Shown piece by piece: positions 1-5,091 of a stretch of 5,091 nucleotides of DNA. The notes below the pieces were generated by a model, which was not told the origin of the DNA, did not search any database, and saw only the letters and a program-made list of their open reading frames with translations. The translations under genes and the position numbers were made by a program. Location: positions 1 through 5,091 of the forward strand of contig JAEZUC010000044.1 of NCBI GenBank assembly GCA_023443515.1, written 5' to 3'. Numbering within the stretch: position 1 is the stretch's first letter; each line of letters begins with the position of its first letter. The stretch comes from Bacillota bacterium. GTDB taxonomy: Bacteria; Bacillota; Clostridia; Acetivibrionales; DSM-1351.

Positions 1-3000
1 CATACTGCCTGTTTTGGATACCAGCTTTGCTCCTGATTTCAGCAGGCTTTTGATGCCTTTTCCTGCTGTGGTAACCAGTTTTTTTGCTCCTCCGGCAGTT
101 GCTTTGATTCCTTTTTTGATACCGCCCTTGGCTGCTTTTATGCCTTTTTCGGCGAACTTGAAACCCAGTGCCATTGCCAGTTCTACCAGTCCCATTGCCA
201 AGGCTGTTGCAAGGGCTATTGCCGCCGGTTGTATATGCCTTGCCCAGCCCTTTGTCAGGTAGGTTTCTATGTAGCCTGCAGCTTTTGCAATGGTATCTAT
301 TATGGACACCACCATGGCTGCATTCATTGCTGTGGTTATTACGTTTATTATTATCGGCAGTGCTGCAGTTATTGCTCCTCCTGTTACTATTTCAGCAGCT
401 ATTATTCCAGCCAGTGCTCCCAGTACTCCCAACAGCAACTTCCACCAGTTATCTTTTAACCATTTTATTACAAATTGTTTTATCTGGTCAAGAATCTTTC
501 CTGCGTTCTGAGCCCGTGTTTTTACTCCGTCTGCGAAGCTGTTGCCTGTTTTTTGCGCCTCTTTTTGGGTATCGAACTCCGCCATTATGCTTTCTGTGGT
601 ATGCGGATCGGAGCTTCCGTTTAACTCCTTTGTCTCTCCGTCTTTTAGGTTTATATCCTCAAGCAGCTCCGGGGTTATTTCCCCTTTCTCCACTTGTTCT
701 ATAACTATATCATTTTCTGTTAGTTTTTCTGCTGTCTGGCCTTGAGCCTGTCCTCCCTCGGTTGTCTGCTCTTCTATGGGCTGTGTCAGGTCTACTCCTA
801 TCAGCTGTTCCCACACCTTCCCTTCTATATGGGGCAGTGATGCTTTTGCAGCTTCTCCTAATGCTTTTATCCCCTCCATTATTTCAGCGAACTGGCCTGA
901 GATTAACATTCCCGTGAAGGTCAATATTCCATTGTATGCGCTTTGTACAAATCCCAGTAGTTTGTCCAGTGTTCCTGACAGGAAATCCAGTACTTGATTT
1001 ACACCTTTTTTTAAGGTATCTGCCAGGGTGTTTACTATGTTTACCGCCTTGTTTACTGTTTTGTCTATAAAGCCGCATATTTTATTCGATATCCCCGGGA
1101 ATTTTGCAAATACTATCTTTACAAGTCCTTTCAGGAAGGTTCCCAGTCCCTTAATGAGCCCTACTACCATTCTTCGTCCTAATTCTATTAGTCCGTTTAT
1201 TGCTTTTTTAGCCAAATCGAATACAAATTTTACTGCTTTTCTCAGTGCGTCATATATGAAATTCAGTGCCTGCTTGAGTCCTTCTATGAATTTTTGAGCT
1301 TTGTCCTTTACCCAGTCTATGGCCTTTGCATACCATGGTTTGTCTTCTTTTTCTTTTTCCTTTTCTTTCTCTTTCTTTTTATCCTCTGCTTTTTTCTTTG
1401 CAGTTTTACATTCCTGACTGGCATCGCTTTCTGCTTTTGCCATTTTTTCTTTTATTTCTTTGTTTTTGTCTTCTTTTATTTTGTTTATCTCTTTGGTTTT
1501 GTTTTTTGTTTCAGTTTCTGCCTGCTTGTCGTAGTCTGCCACTGCTCCGTCTATTTCTTGTCTCCATTGTTTCCTCTGGCGTTCTACTTCTGCTTGTGCT
1601 CCTTTTTGTTCTTCCATCTGTTTTTTGCTGGTTTCTGCTTTCATTGCTGTTATCCGGCTGTCAGATTCTGCTCTGGCCACCTTTACATCTGAATCAAATT
1701 TTTCTCGTCCGGTTTGGTATTTTTCTTTTTGCTCCGTTAGCTTGGTTTTCATTTTAGGGCCAAGAGTCTTGTTCAGCTGTGCTTCCATTTCTACCGGGAT
1801 TTCAAGTGCTTTGGGTGCTTTGTATGCCTTTGCTGCTGTACCTTTTATTGCTTTTTTCGCTTTTAGGATTGTAGTGTCCGTATCGGGGAATATACTGTTT
1901 TCTCCAAAGTCATTGTGAATTTGTCCAAGCTCCTGCTGTTTTGCCTTTTGCATGTTCTGGGACATCTCGGTATTGTAGCCTTCCATCTGTGATGGGTCTG
2001 CATCTCCCGTAAATTCCATGACTGGAGTGTTTACAGCCTGATTCTTTGCTTGTGCCATTATTTCATCAGGCTCAGCCTCGTTGTTTATGTTTATATTAAG
2101 GTCTTTTGCACCTTCTGATGATTTGCCGCCTGTCTTTTCTGTCTTGAAACTTGTTGGTACAGTATGATTAAATGTCTTGGGGGTCTTTTTGGTTTTTTGG
2201 CTTTTGGATATAGCTGTTATTCCCGTGGGTGCCTTTATTTGTGGTACGGTTTTCTGGGTTTTCTGTGTCTGGCCTTTGAGGGCTTCTCCCGACAGGGCTG
2301 TTACCTGGGAATATGCATTTAATGCCTGTGTAGGTGGAACATTCTCAAGCTGTGACAGTAGGCTTCCCGGGTCTCCCCCCTTTATTTTTACCGCAGGAGT
2401 TTTTTTGGCCTTTTGCCCTGCCACCGCTGTTGCCGAAGCAATAGAAGCTATTTCCTTTCCAAAGGTTGGAGCTTGTTTTTTATCGGGAGTCGCAGTTTTG
2501 GTCTGAATTGTCTGTTTTATTTGTTTATTATCATTTGTTTTAGGAACAACTGCTTTTATTTCCTTTGTATTCTGTAATTGAGCAGAACTTTTAGGTGTTT
2601 TTTGCTCCTTGACAGCTTTCTGTATCTGTTGTTGTGTTGTTTGCTTTACTTGAGGGGATTTTTCAGTATAAGCCTTTTCGCTAGCAGACTTTTCTTTAGA
2701 GCTATCCTGTTGCGTGTTTACATAATTTATTTCAGGAGTTTCCTGCTTTTTGTCTTCCTTCGGCTTAGTTGTTTTTTCACTGACAGCAGACTTAGTCTCA
2801 GTAGGAGATACCATTTCCTCCTGAGGCTTTTTGGTGTCTTTTTTAACATCCTTATTATCATTATTCATAAGGGCAAGAGGACTATTCTTTTGGTCAACCT
2901 TATTACCCTGTTTTTCCAGTTGCTTACGTTTTCTGCCCTCTGACATGAGCCTGACCGTTTGACTATAGCCCAGCTTTGACTGAAAAAACATAAATTCATC

Positions 3001-3177
3001 ACGTGTGACTGAATCCGGGTCATTAAGCAGCAGTGCAATTATTTGTGAAAATTCCGTCACTCGGACTTTTGGCTTTTTGCCCTCAGACTTTGACGCGGAT
3101 GATTTTTTCTGACTATTGCTATATTGTGACCTTGAGAATTGGGCGGGTTTTCTTCCAACGGTTGCTCTGTTGTACAT
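1..3177 (-). CDS. Large eCIS-associated (DUF4157-family-like) scaffold/toxin protein, 3' end cut by the window
   Basis: The frame is open for 1059 codons from ATG at 3177 to the window edge; I read every codon and found no stop or frameshift. The start is supported by AGGAGA six bases upstream and an in-frame stop at 3208-3210. Layout by residue: 1-39 basic Ser/Lys/Gln-rich; 40-80 compact helical segment (TRDEFMFFQSKLGYSQ); 80-340 Lys/Thr/Gln/Pro-rich linker holding GGDPGSLLSQLENVPPTQAL at 267-286; 389-399 FTGDADPSQME; about 455-613 charged coiled coil ending in a KEK run; 614-795 amphipathic helices (GLIKGLGTFLKGLVKIVFAK, GVNQVLDFLSGTLDKLLGFV); 797-898 acidic linker; 900-1002 hydrophobic block (WWKLLLGVLGALAG, TGGAITAALP); 1003-1059 Gly/Lys-rich. 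From memory, the 267-286, 389-399, 614-795 and 900-980 motifs recur in proteins associated with extracellular contractile injection systems, where a variable toxin domain follows. The protein has only five His and no HExxH, so no DUF4157 zincin domain. There is no signal peptide. The role, an injected toxin, is inferred; the cargo domain is outside the window. Confidence 0.75.
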   Translation of the reverse strand, partial: MYNRATVGRKPAQFSRSQYSNSQKKSSASKSEGKKPKVRVTEFSQIIALLLNDPDSVTRDEFMFFQSKLGYSQTVRLMSEGRKRKQLEKQGNKVDQKNSPLALMNNDNKDVKKDTKKPQEEMVSPTETKSAVSEKTTKPKEDKKQETPEINYVNTQQDSSKEKSASEKAYTEKSPQVKQTTQQQIQKAVKEQKTPKSSAQLQNTKEIKAVVPKTNDNKQIKQTIQTKTATPDKKQAPTFGKEIASIASATAVAGQKAKKTPAVKIKGGDPGSLLSQLENVPPTQALNAYSQVTALSGEALKGQTQKTQKTVPQIKAPTGITAISKSQKTKKTPKTFNHTVPTSFKTEKTGGKSSEGAKDLNININNEAEPDEIMAQAKNQAVNTPVMEFTGDADPSQMEGYNTEMSQNMQKAKQQELGQIHNDFGENSIFPDTDTTILKAKKAIKGTAAKAYKAPKALEIPVEMEAQLNKTLGPKMKTKLTEQKEKYQTGREKFDSDVKVARAESDSRITAMKAETSKKQMEEQKGAQAEVERQRKQWRQEIDGAVADYDKQAETETKNKTKEINKIKEDKNKEIKEKMAKAESDASQECKTAKKKAEDKKKEKEKEKEKEDKPWYAKAIDWVKDKAQKFIEGLKQALNFIYDALRKAVKFVFDLAKKAINGLIELGRRMVVGLIKGLGTFLKGLVKIVFAKFPGISNKICGFIDKTVNKAVNIVNTLADTLKKGVNQVLDFLSGTLDKLLGFVQSAYNGILTFTGMLISGQFAEIMEGIKALGEAAKASLPHIEGKVWEQLIGVDLTQPIEEQTTEGGQAQGQTAEKLTENDIVIEQVEKGEITPELLEDINLKDGETKELNGSSDPHTTESIMAEFDTQKEAQKTGNSFADGVKTRAQNAGKILDQIKQFVIKWLKDNWWKLLLGVLGALAGIIAAEIVTGGAITAALPIIINVITTAMNAAMVVSIIDTIAKAAGYIETYLTKGWARHIQPAAIALATALAMGLVELAMALGFKFAEKGIKAAKGGIKKGIKATAGGAKKLVTTAGKGIKSLLKSGAKLVSKTGSM
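1339..1380 (-). repeat. Low-complexity Lys/Glu tract in the coiled coil (homopurine on the coding strand)
   Basis: Codons 600-613 of the large protein read as alternating Lys and Glu. On the plus strand bases 1343-1380 are 38 consecutive pyrimidines. The tract marks the end of the charged coiled coil, just before the first amphipathic helix (PWYAKAIDWVKDKAQKF). Such tracts are prone to slippage and change in length, but the frame is intact here. Confidence 0.6.
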
Positions 3178-3183
3178 ATTATC

Positions 3184-3189
3184 TCTCCT
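3184..3189 (-). promoter_or_regulatory. Ribosome binding site of the large gene
   Basis: The minus strand reads AGGAGA followed by six bases (GATAAT) and then ATG at 3177. This is a near-consensus Shine-Dalgarno at good spacing. It fixes the start of a gene that has no stop inside the window and could otherwise be missed. Confidence 0.8.
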
Positions 3190-3190
3190 G

Positions 3191-3210
3191 TAAACATACT
3201 CTAATGTTTA
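3191..3210. repeat. Perfect 7-6-7 palindrome next to the ribosome binding site
   Basis: TAAACAT and ATGTTTA are perfect inverted repeats separated by six bases (ACTCTA on the plus strand). The palindrome is one base away from the Shine-Dalgarno of the large gene and lies inside the 66-bp gap after the dGTPase stop. In RNA it would form a weak, AT-rich 7-bp hairpin with no T-tract after it, so it is not a terminator. In DNA it has the form of an operator for a dimeric repressor. Function is inferred from form and position only. Confidence 0.45.
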
Positions 3211-3243
3211 GGTAAAATTTACAGGGTTTTTACTACCAAATTA

Positions 3244-4500
3244 TTAAATCTTAATGTGAGGATTTCTTATTCTTTCATGTTCCTCTAATGCAAACCTGTC
3301 TGTCATTCCTGCAATATAATCACAAATTACATGTATTTCATTATTGGCAAAACCACTGTAATTTTCAGGATTGTCGGTATGCATATATTTATATAATTCT
3401 TCCGGTGGTAATAATTTTGGATTATTTACGAATGTCTCAAACAAGTCCTTGGCAACAGTTACAGCTTTGCTGTCCATCGTTTGAATAGTATGTATACCGT
3501 AAACCGACTTGTATATTAAATCTTTAATCTTTTTAAATCTATCTTCATCCTCTTTTTTAAGAGTGATAAGGGTCTCTCCCTCTAGTGCTAATAATTTTAC
3601 ATCTTCTAAAGTTTCAATTTTTTTCTCTACTAAGTTTTCAACACTTTGTTCTGTAACACTCATAATAAGTTTGTGAATGAGACTATCAATAAAAAAGGTA
3701 TCAGAATATTTTGTGACTCCTATTTTTTTATTGTCAGATTCTAAAAGATCATTAATAATATCAGTGATTTCTTGAATATCTCTTTTAAAATCTCTATTTT
3801 TTGACATAGCTCTTTCTATTAATCCAGATTCGATACCATCTTGTAAATCATGACATAAATAAGCTATGGTATCAACCAATGCCACTACCTGCCCTTCCAA
3901 AGAAAAACAAGGCTCGGACGGATTCAAGCTTTTATAAATACCGCTTCTATCGGAATTATGTTTTAAAATTCCTTCTCTTACTTCACTGGTCAAATTTAAC
4001 CCAAAATAGTCATCACTGCGCTTTTCAATAAAATCAACAACTCTTACGCTTTGTTCATTATGATAAAAACGACCCATTTTTCGGGTTTTAAGTTCTCCGT
4101 CCAAAAATCTCTCAACAGCATGTCCGAAGGGTGTATGTCCTAAATCGTGTCCTAAAGCTATGGCCTCAGCAAGATCTTCATTCAGAGCCAGTGATTTAGA
4201 AATTCCGCGTGCAAATTGAGCTACTTCCAAGGTATGTGTCAATCGTGTTCTGAAATGATCACCTTCATGATTTACAAATACCTGTGTCTTATACATTAGT
4301 CTCCTGAAAGCCTTTGAGTGGATAATTCTATCCCTGTCTCTCTGAAATGAGCCTCTGTTTTCATGTTCATCAAATTTATCTTCATGTTCTCTGCTGCCGT
4401 CTTTTGGCTTTATAACCGCAAATGGAGCTAAAATTTTTGCATACGAATCTTCTATTAACCTTCTGTTACGAGGAAGTTCCAACCCATTGATTTTGACCAT
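3244..4500 (-). CDS. dgt: Deoxyguanosinetriphosphate triphosphohydrolase-like HD-domain protein, 418 aa
   Basis: The HD-superfamily dNTP triphosphohydrolase family cleaves dGTP (or other dNTPs) to the deoxynucleoside and tripolyphosphate in the cytoplasm. The N-terminal half carries the family signatures: FQRDRDRIIHSKAFRRL at 52-68, FVNHEGDHFRTRLTHTLEV at 75-93, and the metal-binding GHDLGHTPFGHA at 117-128. The likely metal ligands are H89, H118, D119 and D210; D210 is placed by aligning VDTIAYLCHD by eye with SAMHD1 around its D311. HNEQSVRVVDFIEKR (147-161) and the LNLTSEVREGILKHN segment (169-182) are also typical. At 418 residues it is longer than short forms of about 330-340; the extra is in the helical C-terminal half. 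I chose ATG at 4500 because GGAG lies seven bases upstream and a promoter -10 box lies between it and the alternative TTG start at 4566. Substrate preference cannot be read from sequence, and housekeeping and anti-phage roles are both known for the family. Confidence 0.92.
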   Translation of the reverse strand: MVKINGLELPRNRRLIEDSYAKILAPFAVIKPKDGSREHEDKFDEHENRGSFQRDRDRIIHSKAFRRLMYKTQVFVNHEGDHFRTRLTHTLEVAQFARGISKSLALNEDLAEAIALGHDLGHTPFGHAVERFLDGELKTRKMGRFYHNEQSVRVVDFIEKRSDDYFGLNLTSEVREGILKHNSDRSGIYKSLNPSEPCFSLEGQVVALVDTIAYLCHDLQDGIESGLIERAMSKNRDFKRDIQEITDIINDLLESDNKKIGVTKYSDTFFIDSLIHKLIMSVTEQSVENLVEKKIETLEDVKLLALEGETLITLKKEDEDRFKKIKDLIYKSVYGIHTIQTMDSKAVTVAKDLFETFVNNPKLLPPEELYKYMHTDNPENYSGFANNEIHVICDYIAGMTDRFALEEHERIRNPHIKI

Positions 4501-4507
4501 ATCACCA

Positions 4508-4511
4508 CTCC
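4508..4511 (-). promoter_or_regulatory. Ribosome binding site that decides the dGTPase start
   Basis: GGAG on the minus strand lies seven bases before ATG at 4500. The upstream in-frame TTG at 4566 has only AGGA at a tight four-base spacing, so the shorter 418-residue product is preferred over the 440-residue one. Confidence 0.7.
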
Positions 4512-4546
4512 ATTCGAGTATTTTTAAAACCATTAGTAATACAGTA

Positions 4547-4555
4547 ATTATAGCA
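4547..4555 (-). promoter_or_regulatory. Extended -10 promoter element for the dGTPase gene
   Basis: The minus strand reads TGCTATAAT: a perfect SigA -10 hexamer (4547-4552) with the TGn extension. The -35 region at the right distance (around TAGGAA) is a poor match, as is common for extended -10 promoters. Transcription would start near 4540, giving a leader of about 40 bases before ATG at 4500. This excludes TTG 4566 for transcripts made from here. Confidence 0.55.
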
Positions 4556-4609
4556 TCAATGACCAAAAATTCCTACATAGTACAAATAATGTTAAAAAAA
4601 TAAACTCAA

Positions 4610-4876
4610 TTACTTTTTGTATGCACCAACAACCGTTGCAACATAGTCATCCAATCCTGATTTTGCCAAAACAATAATTGAGCTGTCCTCTCCTTGAAAA
4701 TCCACCTTGTATGCCTGAGCTTCATCCTGATCAAGGTTTTTTACTCTGGAAACATTCACTTTGTTGCGGTCAGCAACACCATAATTTTCAAGTATTCCTG
4801 CAACACGGTTTTCTATTTCTCCTGTAGGGCACTCCAGAATTTTAATTCTGTCAATTGCAGCATCAATATTATTCAT
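4610..4876 (-). CDS. Hypothetical 88-residue soluble protein
   Basis: I do not recognise this protein. The gene is credible because a consensus AGGAGG sits six bases before ATG at 4876 and the frame closes with TAA. The product is mildly acidic with no signal peptide and no membrane segment. The pattern suggests a small alpha/beta fold: an N-terminal amphipathic helix (NNIDAAIDRIKILECPTGEI), a second helix (ENRVAGILENYGV), then likely strands (NKVNVSRVKN, AQAYKVDFQGED, SSIIVLAKSG) and a C-terminal segment YVATVVGAYKK. It has one Cys, at residue 16. It precedes the dGTPase gene on the same strand with a 109-bp gap containing a separate promoter, so the two need not share a transcript or a role. 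No clear terminator follows it, only a T-rich stretch without a GC stem. Confidence 0.75.
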   Translation of the reverse strand: MNNIDAAIDRIKILECPTGEIENRVAGILENYGVADRNKVNVSRVKNLDQDEAQAYKVDFQGEDSSIIVLAKSGLDDYVATVVGAYKK

Positions 4877-4882
4877 ATGAAA

Positions 4883-4888
4883 CCTCCT
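4883..4888 (-). promoter_or_regulatory. Consensus ribosome binding site of the 88-residue gene
   Basis: AGGAGG on the minus strand is followed by six bases (TTTCAT) and ATG at 4876. This perfect Shine-Dalgarno is the main reason to accept the small gene. Confidence 0.8.
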
Positions 4889-4910
4889 GTAATTGTTTAT
4901 TCTTATTATG

Positions 4911-4971
4911 TCCCAATGTAAAATATTAAACTCTCATAGCATTAAAAAGAAGCAAGGAAATATCCCAATGT
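4911..4971. repeat. Pair of 9-base direct repeats (TCCCAATGT) upstream of the 88-residue gene
   Basis: TCCCAATGT occurs at 4911-4919 and 4963-4971. The starts are 52 bases apart, close to five turns of B-DNA, so both copies would face the same side of the helix. On the gene's strand the copies read ACATTGGGA, in the zone where its promoter should lie. This fits paired activator or repressor sites, but two copies of nine bases could arise by chance in AT-rich DNA. Confidence 0.4.
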
Positions 4972-5004
4972 CATTAAGTTAAGAAAATAAATAATTTAGT
5001 AGTT

Positions 5005-5044
5005 AGAACAGAGTGTGTTTAAATACATACCCTGTTCTTTTTTT
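5005..5044 (+). terminator. Rho-independent terminator on the plus strand
   Basis: AGAACAG (5005-5011) pairs with CTGTTCT (5032-5038). After one A/C mismatch, GTGTGT (5013-5018) pairs with ACATAC (5025-5030) with one G-T wobble, leaving a six-base loop. Seven T (5038-5044) follow on the plus strand. Read on the minus strand the hairpin is followed by AACTACTAAAT, not a T-tract, so it works in one direction only. No plus-strand gene is visible upstream of it. Confidence 0.65.
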
Positions 5045-5067
5045 ATGTAAAAATCTCAAAATAGTAC

Positions 5068-5073
5068 TTGACA
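5068..5073 (+). promoter_or_regulatory. Candidate -35 box of a rightward promoter leaving the window
   Basis: TTGACA is a perfect SigA -35 hexamer 23 bases after the plus-strand terminator. With a 17-base spacer the -10 box would start at 5091, the last base of the window, so it cannot be checked. A short inverted repeat (TGAC at 5069-5072, GTCA at 5078-5081) overlaps it and could be an operator. If real, a rightward gene starts just beyond the window, divergent from the genes here. Confidence 0.35.
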
Positions 5074-5091
5074 AATAGTCAGAAAAATGTG

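Larger units (their letters stand above)
4877..5091. other. AT-rich intergenic region without a protein gene
   Basis: These 215 bases contain no credible coding frame on either strand. What can be supported is the ribosome binding site of the 88-residue gene, the two TCCCAATGT repeats, the plus-strand terminator and the TTGACA hexamer. I could not find a convincing -35/-10 pair for the 88-residue gene; CATAAT at 4902-4907 on the minus strand is the best -10 candidate but lacks a matching -35. Confidence 0.5.

Noticed and set aside
14..2943. Many plus-strand open frames of 60-180 codons opposite the large gene, rich in Phe, Leu, Cys and Ser and looking like membrane proteins
   Set aside because: They are antisense shadows of a Lys/Glu/Ala-rich coding strand (AAA and GAA read as TTT and TTC), overlap each other in several frames and lack ribosome binding sites. 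The minus-strand frame is open throughout and has a good start.
1..3177. Phage tail tape-measure protein as an alternative identity of the large frame
   Set aside because: The long coiled coil and hydrophobic block would fit, but there are no tail genes nearby, the N-terminal third is a disordered Lys/Thr/Gln-rich linker, and the conserved motifs match eCIS-associated proteins better. It remains the main alternative.
1..3177. DUF4157 (eCIS-core) metallopeptidase-like domain
   Set aside because: No HExxH is present; the only His are at residues 338, 421, 783, 859 and 981, none within a zincin motif.
3178..3243. Terminator between the dGTPase gene and the large gene
   Set aside because: The inverted repeats here (GTAAAA/TTTTAC and TAAACAT/ATGTTTA) are AT-only or nearly so and are not followed by a T-tract on the minus strand.
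4584..4612. Terminator after the 88-residue gene
   Set aside because: There is a seven-T run after the stop on the minus strand, but no GC-containing stem precedes it.
4694..4921. Plus-strand 75-codon frame opposite the small gene
   Set aside because: It is antisense to a better-supported gene, has no ribosome binding site and has an unlikely Cys/Ile/Phe-rich composition.
1..5091. CRISPR arrays, tRNA or rRNA genes, insertion-sequence ends
   Set aside because: No regularly spaced repeats, no cloverleaf or rRNA-like stretches, and no transposase or flanking inverted repeats were seen on either strand.

Overview
The window looks like a piece of a low-GC Gram-positive (Firmicutes, probably Clostridia) chromosome. 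It is AT-rich, its genes have strong Shine-Dalgarno sequences (AGGAGG, AGGAGA, GGAG) close to the start codons, and its dGTPase-like protein reads like those of Firmicutes. The genus cannot be fixed from the sequence alone. All three genes lie on the minus strand, so the order of transcription runs from high to low coordinates.

Layout in transcription order. (1) Positions 4877-5091 hold no protein gene. They contain a strong hairpin plus T-tract terminator that acts on the plus strand, a perfect TTGACA hexamer at the right edge, and two copies of a 9-base direct repeat upstream of the first gene. (2) Positions 4610-4876 encode an unrecognised 88-residue soluble protein. (3) Positions 3244-4500 encode an HD-domain dGTPase-like nucleotide triphosphohydrolase, with its own extended -10 promoter in the preceding gap. 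(4) Positions 1-3177 are one uninterrupted minus-strand reading frame of 1059 codons that runs off the left edge without a stop. It fills more than 60% of the window.

The large frame is the main item. In order it has a basic Ser/Lys-rich N-terminus, a small compact segment, a long Lys/Thr/Gln/Pro-rich linker, a long charged coiled coil, a run of amphipathic helices, an acidic linker, and a hydrophobic membrane-type block followed by a Gly/Lys-rich tail. From memory of family members, this is the shared scaffold of the very large proteins associated with extracellular contractile injection systems (eCIS) and DUF4157, in which a variable toxin domain follows the scaffold. This copy has no HExxH motif, so it lacks the DUF4157 (eCIS-core) zincin-like domain that often starts such proteins. 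Its presumed C-terminal cargo domain lies beyond position 1 and cannot be seen.

How the genes relate: the dGTPase and the large gene are 66 bp apart, with no terminator visible between them, so read-through is possible. A palindrome sits directly against the ribosome binding site of the large gene. The large gene is visibly richer in G+C than the dGTPase gene, which fits an acquired effector gene placed beside housekeeping genes. No structural gene of a contractile injection system is inside the window.
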